From the NCBI RefSeq assembly GCF_000426285.1, contig NZ_AUFB01000005.1, forward strand, positions 248,001-312,000: 64,000 bases of DNA, written 5' to 3'. Each line of letters begins with the position of its first letter. Position 1 is the stretch's first letter. The position numbers were made by a program, and so were the translations under genes. This document shows, one piece after another, positions 26,006-34,407 of the stretch. The DNA is from Rhizobium leucaenae USDA 9039. Lineage in GTDB: Bacteria > Pseudomonadota > Alphaproteobacteria > Rhizobiales > Rhizobiaceae. A model generated the notes under the pieces. The model did not search any database, was not told the origin of the DNA, and saw nothing but the letters and a program-made list of their open reading frames with translations.

Positions 26006-27049
26006 ATGAAGGGAATCCGTCAGCTTGCCGAACATCTCGATATTTCGATCGGCACGGTGTCGCGGGCGCTGAACGGCAAGCCGGATGTCAACGAAGAGAC
26101 CCGCAAGCGCGTGCTCGCCGCAGCAGAACAGCTTGGCTATGTGGCGAACCAATCAGGCCGCAGCCTGCGGCAAGGTACGACGAACGTCATTGGGCTGATG
26201 ATCCAATCCAGCAGGGAAACCGTTGAAAACAGCGACAATTTTTTCCTGACCGTCACGGGCGGGCTGCAGAGCGTATTGTTGCGCCACAAGCTCGATCTGA
26301 TCATGTTGCCCTGCCCGCATGACGAAGACCCCTATGAATATCTGAAGCGCATGGTCGCGAGGCGCATCGTCGATGCGCTCATCATTTCGGAGACGCATCG
26401 CGTCGACAAGCGTTTCGACTTGCTCGCAAAGGCGAAAATCCCTTTCGTCGCCCTTGGGCGCAGCCTTTCGGGCACGCAGCATCCATGGGCCGACCTCGAT
26501 TTCGACGGCGTTGCCAACAGCGCAGTCGATCGGCTCGTGGCGCATGGACATCGCCGCATCGCCATCAGCGCCCCCTCCAGCGACATCAATCTCGGCTTTA
26601 TTTTCGTGGAGGGCTATCGGCGCGCGCTGGAGCGACATGGTATTGCCTATGACCCCGCACTAGTCCTTCGCGCCAAATCGAGCGAACAGGGCGGTTACCA
26701 GGTTGGCGACGAACTGTTGAAGCTGCAAGATAGGCCGACCGCCGTGATCCTGATCTACGAATTGATGGCGATCGGCCTCTATCGCCGCCTCATGGAAGCC
26801 GGCATCGTTCCAGGACGCAACATTGCCGTCGTCAGCTTCCGCGAGGCGCCGCGCGCCAAATTCCTGCAGCCGGCGCTGACCTGCTTTCGCACCTCGGTGC
26901 ACGATCTCGGCGTCGAGCTCGCTGAAATCCTGCTCTCCAGCATGCCCGCTTACAGCCAGGAATACCCTAGGAATACGCGCCAGACGATCTGGCCGCTCGA
27001 GCTCATCCCCGGCGAAAGCGACAGTTTCCAACTGATGGCGGCGGAATAG
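26006..27049 (+). CDS. LacI family transcriptional regulator
   Basis: The 347-residue protein has an N-terminal LacI HTH (GIRQLAEHLDISIGTVSRAL) with a hinge region (YVANQSGRSLRQ). A periplasmic-binding-like sugar domain ends with a LELIPGES segment. It most likely represses the divergent dehydrogenase-isomerase-ABC cluster through the palindrome at 25919. ATG 26006 places the HTH at the normal distance; TTG at 25979 and GTG at 25955 are in frame and cannot be excluded. Confidence 0.9.
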   Translation: MKGIRQLAEHLDISIGTVSRALNGKPDVNEETRKRVLAAAEQLGYVANQSGRSLRQGTTNVIGLMIQSSRETVENSDNFFLTVTGGLQSVLLRHKLDLIMLPCPHDEDPYEYLKRMVARRIVDALIISETHRVDKRFDLLAKAKIPFVALGRSLSGTQHPWADLDFDGVANSAVDRLVAHGHRRIAISAPSSDINLGFIFVEGYRRALERHGIAYDPALVLRAKSSEQGGYQVGDELLKLQDRPTAVILIYELMAIGLYRRLMEAGIVPGRNIAVVSFREAPRAKFLQPALTCFRTSVHDLGVELAEILLSSMPAYSQEYPRNTRQTIWPLELIPGESDSFQLMAAE

Positions 27050-27187
27050 CGCACGATCTTCGAAATATCGAGCAGCTTTTGGCTGAGATCACGCGACGGC
27101 AGCGCCGAAACGCCGCATGCAGTATGTCGGCAGTTGCGGCCAGCCTCGTGAGTTGCCATGTAGAGCCCAGCGAGTGGGGGCCGGCAT

Positions 27188-27577
27188 TTGAGCGAAGAGA
27201 CCATCACACTTTACCAGGCAATCGGCGGCGATCAGACCGTGCGGGCGCTGACAGCGCGTTTCTATGAGCTGATGGATACGTTACCGGAGGCAGCGAACTG
27301 CCGCGCCGTGCATCCGCCAAGCCTCGAAGGCTCCAGCGAGAAACTCTACGAATATCTGACCGGTTATCTCGGCGGACCGCAGCTCTATGTCGAAAAACGC
27401 GGCCATCCGCGCCTGCGCAGCCGCCATTTCATCGCCGCTATCGGTCCAAAGGAGCGCGACGAATGGCTACTCTGCTTCCGCCGCGCCATGGACGAAACCA
27501 TCGAGAACGAAAAACTTCGGACCATCATCTGGGAGCCGATCGAGCGTCTCGCCTTTCACATGCAGAACCGGGAATGA
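27188..27577 (+). CDS. Group II truncated hemoglobin
   Basis: The 129-residue protein has the truncated globin fold. The sequence GGPQLYVEKRGHPRLRSRHF includes the proximal histidine region, and WLLCFRRAMDE carries the conserved tryptophan of group II (trHbO). It binds heme and oxygen or nitric oxide. The start is a TTG at 27188, preceded by a G-rich ribosome site. Its stop overlaps the next start by four bases (ATGA). Confidence 0.87.
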   Translation: MSEETITLYQAIGGDQTVRALTARFYELMDTLPEAANCRAVHPPSLEGSSEKLYEYLTGYLGGPQLYVEKRGHPRLRSRHFIAAIGPKERDEWLLCFRRAMDETIENEKLRTIIWEPIERLAFHMQNRE

Positions 27578-27963
27578 CAAAAAGCATGAGCTTCAGCGCC
27601 ACAATCCGTCCACTCACCCTGTTTGTCGCCGGCACTCTCGGCGGCGCCGGTGTCGCGCTCGCCGCCGCAGCGTCCCATGGCGGCGATGCGCATTTTCTCG
27701 GCTCTGCTTCGACTATGTGCCTGGCGCATGCCCCTGCCCTGCTCGCCCTCTACGCCGGCTATGACCGCATCCGCACGGCCCCGGTGGCAGCGGTGCTGCT
27801 TGGGTTGGGAACCCTAGTTTTTGCCGGCGATCTCGTCGGCCGCCATTTCGGCGGCAATTCGCTTTTCCCGCTGGCAGCACCGACGGGAGGGCTCGGCATG
27901 ATAGCCGGATGGGCGGTGGTGGCTCTGGGAGCATTCTTTAAGAAGCGTACGATGGAAGTTTGA
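27574..27963 (+). CDS. DUF423-like small membrane protein
   Basis: The 129-residue protein has about four hydrophobic helices, with AGTLGGAGVALAAAASHG, LAHAPALLALYAGYDR and TGGLGMIAGWAVVALGAF. This matches the DUF423 family pattern (paired glycines and a HAP motif). The function is unknown. It is translationally coupled to the truncated hemoglobin by the ATGA overlap. Confidence 0.75.
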   Translation: MTKSMSFSATIRPLTLFVAGTLGGAGVALAAAASHGGDAHFLGSASTMCLAHAPALLALYAGYDRIRTAPVAAVLLGLGTLVFAGDLVGRHFGGNSLFPLAAPTGGLGMIAGWAVVALGAFFKKRTMEV

Positions 27964-27983
27964 TAGAGCGGCAAACACGGAAT

Positions 27984-28024
27984 CCTATCTCGCCCTCCTG
28001 AGCTTGTCGAAGGGGCGGGATAGG
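27984..28024. repeat. REP-like palindrome
   Basis: CCTATCTCGCCC (27984-27995) pairs with GGGCGGGATAGG (28013-28024) with one mismatch. Its loop contains CCTGAGCTTGTCGAAGG, which I recall as a repeat common in alphaproteobacteria. It separates the convergent DUF423-like and monooxygenase genes. Confidence 0.6.
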
Positions 28025-28036
28025 CAGCATCTGCCG

Positions 28037-28351
28037 TCAAACCCCGGCAACCACATTGAATCCCTCGAAGCGAGGCGGCCCCCAATAGAGGGCCTTGTTT
28101 TCTCCGGCATTGCGGTGCGCCATGCGGAAATTCTCGGATTTCGTCCAGTTGAGGAAATCCTCTTCACTGCGCCAGATCGTATGCGAGGAAAACAGCGTAA
28201 AGCCCTCTTCCACATTCGTCTCGCCCCGCAGCAGCCGGAATTCTACGAAACCTGGAACCTCTTCCAACCGCGAATCGCGGCCTTTCCAGACAGTCTCGAA
28301 AGCGCTCTCCGAACCAATGATGACCTTGAAGCGGTTCATCGCGATGTACAT
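28037..28351 (-). CDS. Antibiotic-biosynthesis-monooxygenase fold, heme-degrading type (HmuQ/HmuD-like)
   Basis: The 104-residue protein has the IsdG-like pattern: an early asparagine (MYIAMNRFKV), VPGFVEFRLLRG, a central tryptophan (IWRSEEDFLNWTKSE) and a histidine in FRMAHRNAG. Rhizobial HmuQ/HmuD proteins of this family break down heme to free iron. Its place beside hmuSTUV and tonB supports that role. Confidence 0.82.
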   Translation of the reverse strand: MYIAMNRFKVIIGSESAFETVWKGRDSRLEEVPGFVEFRLLRGETNVEEGFTLFSSHTIWRSEEDFLNWTKSENFRMAHRNAGENKALYWGPPRFEGFNVVAGV

Positions 28352-28369
28352 GGCTGGATCTCCCGGCGG

Positions 28370-28648
28370 TCAAACCTTCTTGCGGCGCTCGGCAGTCTTG
28401 CCCGGCTGCGGCGCAAAGGCAATGACATTCGTGCCGTCGCGCGCGGAAATGCCGAGCGGGATATCCGGCGCTTCACCGGGAAGGCGCGCCTCCCAAAAGG
28501 GAAAAGCCGTCACGTTTGGAGCCTGTCGCTGCTCTTCCGCGCGACGCATCAGCAAACCGTAGAGTTCCGGCACCAAGCCGTCGCCATTCTGCGAGGCCAG
28601 CTTGTGCAGGCCGATCATCATGAACCCGTCAGGGCCTTTGTCAGTCAT
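28370..28648 (-). CDS. Uncharacterised 92-residue protein in the heme locus
   Basis: A 92-residue protein with no family I recognise. It starts with an ATGA overlap on the upstream DUF2325 gene and lies 18 bases before the heme monooxygenase, so the three probably form an operon. It lacks a signal peptide and membrane spans. The C-terminus is basic (GKTAERRKKV). A cytosolic helper in heme or iron use is possible by context only. Confidence 0.65.
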   Translation of the reverse strand: MTDKGPDGFMMIGLHKLASQNGDGLVPELYGLLMRRAEEQRQAPNVTAFPFWEARLPGEAPDIPLGISARDGTNVIAFAPQPGKTAERRKKV

Positions 28649-29043
28649 CGGGAATTGTCTCGTTCGTTCATGGTCTGCAGCGCTCGCTCAAGGCTCGACT
28701 TGCTGCCATTGCGCAAAGGAATGAATGTCTTGCCGAATTTCTTGCAGCCGGTCTTCACCCGCAGGCAAGCATCGTGGCTGATACAGTCGATCGGGCAGAA
28801 AACGCAGTCGACGGAAGGCAGCACGGTGTCGATGCGCGACACTGCCTCGCGCAAGCCGCCGTCGTGATGGATCAGCTCGGCGCCGAAGTTGCTGGCGATC
28901 TGACGAAGATGCGCCACCTGGCAATCCCGGCCGCCGACATAAAGGAAGCTGCGTCCGTCGAGACTGGATCTTGCCGATACCTGCGCCGGCGTTTGCGCCT
29001 CGCGGTTATCGCGGCCAAAATCCTTTTTCCCCTTACGCGCCAT
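28645..29043 (-). CDS. DUF2325 family protein
   Basis: The 132-residue protein shows the DUF2325 pattern: FLYVGGRDCQVAHLRQIAS, LIHHDGGLREAVSR, and a cysteine-rich CVFCPIDCISHDAC followed by CKKFGKTFIPL. The conserved cysteines and paired histidines suggest metal or iron-sulfur binding. It is the first gene of a probable three-gene minus-strand operon with the heme monooxygenase. A hairpin lies in its leader. Confidence 0.8.
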   Translation of the reverse strand: MARKGKKDFGRDNREAQTPAQVSARSSLDGRSFLYVGGRDCQVAHLRQIASNFGAELIHHDGGLREAVSRIDTVLPSVDCVFCPIDCISHDACLRVKTGCKKFGKTFIPLRNGSKSSLERALQTMNERDNSR

Positions 29044-29071
29044 GCATCACCCGTTTGCTGGTTGCTCTTTT

Positions 29072-29126
29072 GCGCTCGATTCCATCGAGCGCGAGACGAC
29101 CATATTAAAGTTGACTTTTCTAGTAA
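29072..29126 (-). promoter_or_regulatory. Leader hairpin and weak iron-box-like site before the DUF2325 operon
   Basis: GCGCTCGAT (29072-29080) pairs with ATCGAGCGC (29084-29092), about 30 bases before the start codon. TGA-N9-TAA at 29112-29126 is one base off the RirA iron-box pattern TGA-N9-TCA. Both are suggestive only. Confidence 0.3.
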
Positions 29127-29159
29127 AGAATAAAGTTGAGTATTGCGGTCATATTTTAT

Positions 29160-30455
29160 TCAATTTGTCGCCCTGTCACCTGAACCTCCTGTGTGAAGGA
29201 CCAACTGGGCTTGCCCCATTCCGGGCGGCAGCGGCGGAAACGGCGCAGCGCGGCGAACACCGTCCGTGACGGCATCATCCAGTTCAGGAATGCCGGAACT
29301 CCGCGCAACGGAAAGCGAATTGAGTTCACCGCCCGCACCGATCGTCAGACGTACCCGAACCGTTATGCCCTTTTCGTATTTCGAGGACAGGCGGACGGCG
29401 CGGCGGATGCGGGACTGCACTTTGCCGGGATAGTTGGCAACTGCCGCACTGCCCGAACCGCTGCGCTGGCCGTCGGCCTGCGAATTCGCGTTCGACTGTG
29501 CCGTTTCCGTCCCTTCGGCAGCGCCCTTCTTCGAATCCTGCTCGCTCTCACCACCGGAGCCGGCCTTCTTCGCCACCTTCGGCGGCTGCTTCTTGACGAC
29601 ATCCTTTGGCTTTTCGACCGGTTTGGCTGGCTGGACCGGTTTTTCCACCGGGGTCACGACTTCGGTAGGCGGCAGGGCGGCTCGCGCGGTTTCCGTCGGC
29701 GGCACTTCAACGGGCTCCGTCTCGGCGGGCCGGACTTCGGCAGGCTCGGCATCCGTCGGTTGCGCCATTGCCGTCATCGGCTGAACCACTGTCGTCTCGG
29801 CCGGTGCCTCTGTCGCCAGCACCTCCGGCTCCCGGCTGATAACGGTTTCCGGGGACACCTGTTGCAGCGGTTGCGACGGCTGAGCTGCCTCCATGATCTC
29901 TGGCATCGGCTGAACAGCTTCCGTTTCTGCGGGCTTTACATCGGCTGGCTGCACCGTCTCCGGCTGCACGGCATCTGCCGTTATCTCTTCGGGCTGCGGG
30001 TCCTTGCTTTCCTCGCCTGCCGACATCTGGTCCATATCGGAGCTGCCAAGCACGATGACGCTGACGGTATCGCCCGCCGCTTCCACGGCATCTTCGGGCA
30101 CTGCCGCCATCGTCACCAACAAGGCGGCGACAATGGCGGCGTGAAAGAGGAAGGAGCCAAGGCAGGCGAAGGTGACTGTTTTCTTGCCCGTCGAAAGGGC
30201 GCGATTCGGCCTCTCCGCCGTCAGATCCATAGTGGGCGGCTCCAACGCATCCGCCACAGGCTCACTCGGATGAGCGGGAACGGAGCCAATCTGGGTAAAG
30301 CGGCTGTAATGAACAACCGCCTCGGCGGCCGGCGGCCTCGGCAGGCCATCTAGGCCGGTCAGCTCGTGCCCCGGAAGAACGCTCGGATGATTATCATTCA
30401 TGTCACCGCCGGGGCGGCGACGCTCGATGGAAATCTTGGCCGAGCGGGAGGCCAT
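29160..30455 (-). CDS. tonB: TonB energy-transducing protein
   Basis: The 431-residue protein has one membrane helix (FACLGSFLFHAAIVAALLV, about residues 98-116) and a long Pro/Glu/Val-rich spacer (residues about 150-330). The TonB C-terminal domain contains YPGKVQSRIRRAVR and AAPFPPLPPGMG. It couples proton motive force to outer-membrane heme or siderophore receptors. It starts four bases after the upstream stop; ATG 30401 is an alternative start. Its size above the usual 240 residues comes from the spacer. Confidence 0.88.
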   Translation of the reverse strand: MASRSAKISIERRRPGGDMNDNHPSVLPGHELTGLDGLPRPPAAEAVVHYSRFTQIGSVPAHPSEPVADALEPPTMDLTAERPNRALSTGKKTVTFACLGSFLFHAAIVAALLVTMAAVPEDAVEAAGDTVSVIVLGSSDMDQMSAGEESKDPQPEEITADAVQPETVQPADVKPAETEAVQPMPEIMEAAQPSQPLQQVSPETVISREPEVLATEAPAETTVVQPMTAMAQPTDAEPAEVRPAETEPVEVPPTETARAALPPTEVVTPVEKPVQPAKPVEKPKDVVKKQPPKVAKKAGSGGESEQDSKKGAAEGTETAQSNANSQADGQRSGSGSAAVANYPGKVQSRIRRAVRLSSKYEKGITVRVRLTIGAGGELNSLSVARSSGIPELDDAVTDGVRRAAPFPPLPPGMGQAQLVLHTGGSGDRATN

Positions 30456-30459
30456 GATC

Positions 30460-30912
30460 TCAGCCTTCGAAGGGAACGGAAAGCTGCGAACGTGTCGTGA
30501 GCGCGGCTTTGCATTCGCCCGCCGCCGGGCCATCGCACACCGGCGTATCATTGATGATGATGCGGCTGACGCTCTCGCACTTCACTCCGGGCATATCGAA
30601 CTGCCGCACGCGCTTCTTGCCGACCGGCAGGTCGCGAAAATCAAGGACGGTCACACGGTCGACCGCGTTCTTGTCGTTGAAGAAGGCGAGCTCAAAGGAG
30701 ATCTTGCCGATCGGCGTCGCCAGATCGTTTTCCGCGACGAAGGTCATCACGCAGCCCTTCTGAGACGGCACGAGCGCGTTCAGTTCGACATTGAGCTTCG
30801 GCGCATTCGTCGAAGCCGCAGTCGCATCCTGGGCGAAGGCCGGGAGGCAGGAGGCAATGGTGAACAGCCCGCCAGCGGCCACCGCCAAAATCGTCTTCGT
30901 CGGCATCGGCAA
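30460..30912 (-). CDS. Periplasmic protein of the tonB operon
   Basis: A 150-residue protein with a Sec signal peptide (cleavage near FAQD, about residue 28). The mature part has cysteines in KGCVMTF, GVKCESV and PVCDGPAAGECKAAL that may form disulfides. I do not recognise a named family; homologs beside tonB in rhizobia are hypothetical. It is the first gene of an operon with tonB and shares the iron-controlled intergenic region with hemP. Confidence 0.75.
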   Translation of the reverse strand: MPMPTKTILAVAAGGLFTIASCLPAFAQDATAASTNAPKLNVELNALVPSQKGCVMTFVAENDLATPIGKISFELAFFNDKNAVDRVTVLDFRDLPVGKKRVRQFDMPGVKCESVSRIIINDTPVCDGPAAGECKAALTTRSQLSVPFEG

Positions 30913-30978
30913 TCTCTCCTGAATATTTGCTGGCGAGCGCGGATCAATGCCGTGCGTGCATCGCCCGAAATTAAAACT

Positions 30979-31033
30979 TGACTCTTAAAGTCTTCTATTG
31001 CGTCTTTAGGAAACCTTGAGTATGCGAGTCAAG
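30979..31033. promoter_or_regulatory. Iron-box (RirA IRO-type) sites between divergent heme genes
   Basis: CTTGA-N9-TCAAG at 31015-31033 fits the rhizobial iron-responsive operator TGA-N9-TCA exactly. A second site, TGA-N9-TCT at 30979-30993, fits all but one base and contains the inverted repeat GACT-N5-AGTC. They lie between the tonB-side operon (minus) and hemP (plus), so iron control of both directions is expected. Confidence 0.6.
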
Positions 31034-31065
31034 ATAAATCTGGCCGGAACAAGCTCCGGCTTCCT

Positions 31066-31266
31066 ATGAATTTTCAGGCAAAACCAAGCAGGATGATTGC
31101 TGAGAAAACACCAATACGGCCGGTGCCGCCGACTGCCGCACCGCACATTAGAATTGTCGAGAGCACGGATATTTTTCGTGGCCAGACTGAAATCATGATC
31201 AGGCACGAGGGCATCATCTACCGGATGAAAATCACGCGCCAAGGCAAACTCATTCTCAACAAATAG
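31066..31266 (+). CDS. hemP: Hemin uptake protein HemP
   Basis: This 66-residue protein ends with the HemP signature (ESTDIFRGQTEIMI, then YRMKITRQGKLILNK). HemP proteins are small, iron-regulated and required for heme uptake gene expression in several proteobacteria. The first 25 residues are less conserved, and ATG at 31093 is an alternative start. It precedes hmuS by nine bases. Confidence 0.88.
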   Translation: MNFQAKPSRMIAEKTPIRPVPPTAAPHIRIVESTDIFRGQTEIMIRHEGIIYRMKITRQGKLILNK

Positions 31267-31275
31267 GCATTGCAG

Positions 31276-32343
31276 ATGACTGAGACGACCAGAGAAACGA
31301 CCCGATTGGCCCCAGCCGATATTCGCGCCTTTCGCGCTGAAAATTCGAAAATGCGCGAGCGCGATATCGCGGCTCGCTTGGGTGTTTCCGAAGCGGCCCT
31401 TGTCGCCGCTGAAGTCGGCATTTCCGCTACCCGCATCGACGCCGATGCCCACCGGTTCCTTGCCCACATTGCCTCCCTCGGCGAAGTCCTGGCGCTGTCG
31501 CGCAACGAAAGCGCCGTGCACGAAAAGATCGGGGCCTACGAAAACATCAAATCAGGCGCGCAGGCGGCCATCGTGCTTGGCGAAAACATCGATCTGCGCA
31601 TCTTCCCGAAACGCTGGGCCCATGCCTTCGCCGTCACCAAGACCGATGGCGACCAGCAGCGGCTCAGCCTGCAGTTCTTCAATAGGGCCGGCGACGCCGT
31701 TCATAAGGTGCATCTGCGCCCCGCCTCGAATGTCGAGGCTTATCACGCCATGGTCGCCGAACTCCGGCTCGAAGACCAGTCGCAGGATTTTGTCGAGGAT
31801 CGCTCCGGCTACGACAATGGCGAGATCGACGGCGATGTCAGCCGGGACGAGCTGCGCGACCACTGGAGCCGCATGACGGACACGCATGAATTCTTCGGCA
31901 TGCTGAAAAAGCTGAAGATCGGCCGCCAGGCGGCGATCCGCACGGTTGGTGACGATTATGCCTGGAAACTGGAAACGAACGCGGTCGCCGAAATGATGCA
32001 TGCCTCCGTTCGCGAAGGTCTGCCGATCATGTGCTTCGTCGCCAATGACGGAATTGTGCAGATCCATTCAGGGCCGATCTTCAACGTGAAGGCCATGGGT
32101 CCTTGGATCAACATCATGGACCCCACCTTCCATCTGCATCTGCGCCAAGATCATATCGCCGAGGCCTGGGCCGTGCGTAAGCCGACGAAAGACGGTCACG
32201 TCACCTCGCTCGAAGCCTATAACGCCAAAGGTGAGCTGATCATCCAGTTCTTCGGCAAGCGGAAGGAAGGTTTCGACGAGCGTCCGGACTGGCGCGCCAT
32301 CATCGAAAATCTCCCGAAGGCCAACGCCAGCGTTGCCGCGTAA
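31276..32343 (+). CDS. hmuS: Hemin-degrading / heme-trafficking factor HmuS
   Basis: The 355-residue protein has the duplicated HemS/HmuS architecture (halves about 30-170 and 200-340). Recognisable parts are RERDIAARLGVSEAALVAA, RWAHAFAVTKTDGDQQ and FFGMLKKLKIGRQAAIR. It handles heme in the cytoplasm after import. ATG 31276 is preferred over an in-frame TTG at 31270. It heads the hmuSTUV series. Confidence 0.93.
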   Translation: MTETTRETTRLAPADIRAFRAENSKMRERDIAARLGVSEAALVAAEVGISATRIDADAHRFLAHIASLGEVLALSRNESAVHEKIGAYENIKSGAQAAIVLGENIDLRIFPKRWAHAFAVTKTDGDQQRLSLQFFNRAGDAVHKVHLRPASNVEAYHAMVAELRLEDQSQDFVEDRSGYDNGEIDGDVSRDELRDHWSRMTDTHEFFGMLKKLKIGRQAAIRTVGDDYAWKLETNAVAEMMHASVREGLPIMCFVANDGIVQIHSGPIFNVKAMGPWINIMDPTFHLHLRQDHIAEAWAVRKPTKDGHVTSLEAYNAKGELIIQFFGKRKEGFDERPDWRAIIENLPKANASVAA

Positions 32344-32353
32344 GGATCGAGAC

Positions 32354-33286
32354 ATGACGATGCTGAAGAATCTCAAGCGCATCAAGCCGTGGGAAATCGC
32401 GCTGACGGCGCTGGTGATGACACTGCCGCTTGTTCCCGTGAGTCCGGTCAAGGGCGGCTATGGTCTGGTCGAGCGCGCTCATGCCGCGGAAGCGCCGCAA
32501 ATCGATACATCCCGCCTCGTTTCGGTCGGCGGCGATGTCACCGAAATCATCTACGCGCTCGGCGAGGAAAGCAGGCTAATCGCCCGCGACTCGACCAGCA
32601 CATATCCGGAGGCGACAGCCAAGTTGCCCGATGTCGGTTATATGCGGGCACTGTCGCCGGAGGGCATCCTCGCCGTCAATCCGACCGCCATCATCGCGGT
32701 GGACGGTTCCGGTCCGCCGGAGGCCTTGGCGGTGCTGCGCAATGCCAGCATACCCTTCGAAACCGTGCCGCAGAGCTATGACCGTGACGGCATCCTGAAG
32801 AAGATCGACGTCGTCGGCTCGCTGCTCGGCGTACCCGACAAGGCAAAGGCGCTGGAAAACAAGATTGCCGCTGATCTCGACGCGGCAATTGCAAACTCCG
32901 AGAAGCGCCCGCAGGCCGAACGCAAACGCGTGCTTTTCATCCTCAGCAAGCAAAACGGCAAGATTCTCGCCTCCGGCAGGAATACCGCCGCCGAGGGCAT
33001 CATCAAGCTTGCCGGCGCCATCAATGCCGTCGACAGTTTCTCAGGCTATAAGCCGATGACCGACGAAGCGATCATTGAGGCAAAGCCCGACGTGATCCTG
33101 ATCATGGACCGCGAAGGTCCGCTGTCGATGAAAGATGACGATCTCTTGAAGCAGCCGGCAATTTCGCTGACGCCCGCCGCCAGCCACAAGGCGATCGTCC
33201 GCATGGACGGGCTGCATCTGCTCGGCTTCGGGCCACGCACCGCTGCCGCCGTGCGCGAGCTGAATGCCGCGATCTACGGGGGCTGA
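32354..33286 (+). CDS. hmuT: Hemin ABC transporter periplasmic binding protein
   Basis: The 310-residue protein has a signal peptide (cleavage near AHAAEA, about residue 43) and a class III binding-protein fold. LVSVGGDVTEIIYALG is followed by a likely heme-contact region with tyrosines (DVGYMRAL). ATG 32354 follows AGGA. It delivers heme to HmuUV. Confidence 0.92.
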   Translation: MTMLKNLKRIKPWEIALTALVMTLPLVPVSPVKGGYGLVERAHAAEAPQIDTSRLVSVGGDVTEIIYALGEESRLIARDSTSTYPEATAKLPDVGYMRALSPEGILAVNPTAIIAVDGSGPPEALAVLRNASIPFETVPQSYDRDGILKKIDVVGSLLGVPDKAKALENKIAADLDAAIANSEKRPQAERKRVLFILSKQNGKILASGRNTAAEGIIKLAGAINAVDSFSGYKPMTDEAIIEAKPDVILIMDREGPLSMKDDDLLKQPAISLTPAASHKAIVRMDGLHLLGFGPRTAAAVRELNAAIYGG

Positions 33287-33287
33287 G

Positions 33288-34400
33288 GTGGCGCTCAACG
33301 AGGTCATGCCAGGGCTGAAGCGCATGTCGCACCGAAGGGACCGTCGCCATCGCGAGGGCGACCGCACTGCGCTCTCGCTCTTCGTGTTGACCGGCCTCGT
33401 CATCGCCGCCCTTCTTGCTTTCGGCTTTTCAATCATGACAGGCGCATCCGATGCCTCGATCGTCGACGTCATCGGCAGCATGGTGAGCGGCAGCGCCGAC
33501 AACACGCTCAGCAGCCGCGACCGCATCATCATCTTCGACATCCGCCTGCCCCGCGCCATTCTCGGATTCCTGATCGGCGGCGGGCTTGCGGTCTCCGGCG
33601 CGGTCATGCAGGGCCTGTTCCGCAATCCACTAGCCGATCCCGGCCTGATCGGCATTTCGGCAGGCTCCAGCCTCGGCGCAGTGGGAATGATCGTCCTCGG
33701 CGGCGGCATCCTCGCGCCGGTCGCACATATCTTCGGCATCTTCTCCCTGCCGATCTCAGCCTTCGGCGGCGGCCTCGTCACGACCATACTTCTCTATAGG
33801 GTGGCGACGCGACAAGGACTGACATCCATAGCAACCATGCTGCTCGCCGGTATTGCGCTCGGCGCCTTGGCGCTGGCTGCGACCGGCTTGCTGATCTACA
33901 TGGCCGATGACCGGCAACTGCGTGATCTCACCTTCTGGAGCATGGGATCGCTTGCCGGCGCCACCTGGACCAAGATCGCCGCCACCGGACCAATCATCAT
34001 TCTCTCCATGCTGCCTCTGCCCTTCATGGCGCGCGGTCTCAATGCGCTGACACTCGGCGAAGCAGCGGCTTTCCATATGGGCGTTGCTGTGCAGCGGCTG
34101 AAGAATATTGCCATCGTCAGCGTTGCGGCCGCAGTCGGCGCCTCCGTCGCGGTCAGCGGCGGGATCGGCTTCGTCGGCATCATCGTGCCGCATATCCTGC
34201 GCATGGCCATCGGCCCGGACCACCGCTTCCTGCTGCCGGCTTCCGCCCTTCTCGGCGGCTCTCTGCTCATCATCGCCGACGTGCTGGCCCGCACCATCGT
34301 CTCGCCGGCCGAACTGCCGATCGGCATCATTACCGCCGGTGTTGGCGGGCCTTTCTTCCTGTGGATGCTGCTTCGGCAGCGCTCGCGCCTCAGCCTGTGA
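33288..34400 (+). CDS. hmuU: Hemin ABC transporter permease
   Basis: The 370-residue protein has eight to ten membrane helices of the FecCD/BtuC type. Family marks are FDIRLPRAILGFLIGGGLAVSGAVMQGL, split across the first third, and GGIGFVGIIVPHILR near the end. I start it at GTG 33288, one base after the hmuT stop and just past a G-rich ribosome site; ATG 33306 or 33324 would shorten it slightly. Confidence 0.9.
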   Translation: MALNEVMPGLKRMSHRRDRRHREGDRTALSLFVLTGLVIAALLAFGFSIMTGASDASIVDVIGSMVSGSADNTLSSRDRIIIFDIRLPRAILGFLIGGGLAVSGAVMQGLFRNPLADPGLIGISAGSSLGAVGMIVLGGGILAPVAHIFGIFSLPISAFGGGLVTTILLYRVATRQGLTSIATMLLAGIALGALALAATGLLIYMADDRQLRDLTFWSMGSLAGATWTKIAATGPIIILSMLPLPFMARGLNALTLGEAAAFHMGVAVQRLKNIAIVSVAAAVGASVAVSGGIGFVGIIVPHILRMAIGPDHRFLLPASALLGGSLLIIADVLARTIVSPAELPIGIITAGVGGPFFLWMLLRQRSRLSL

Positions 34401-34407
34401 GTTTTCG

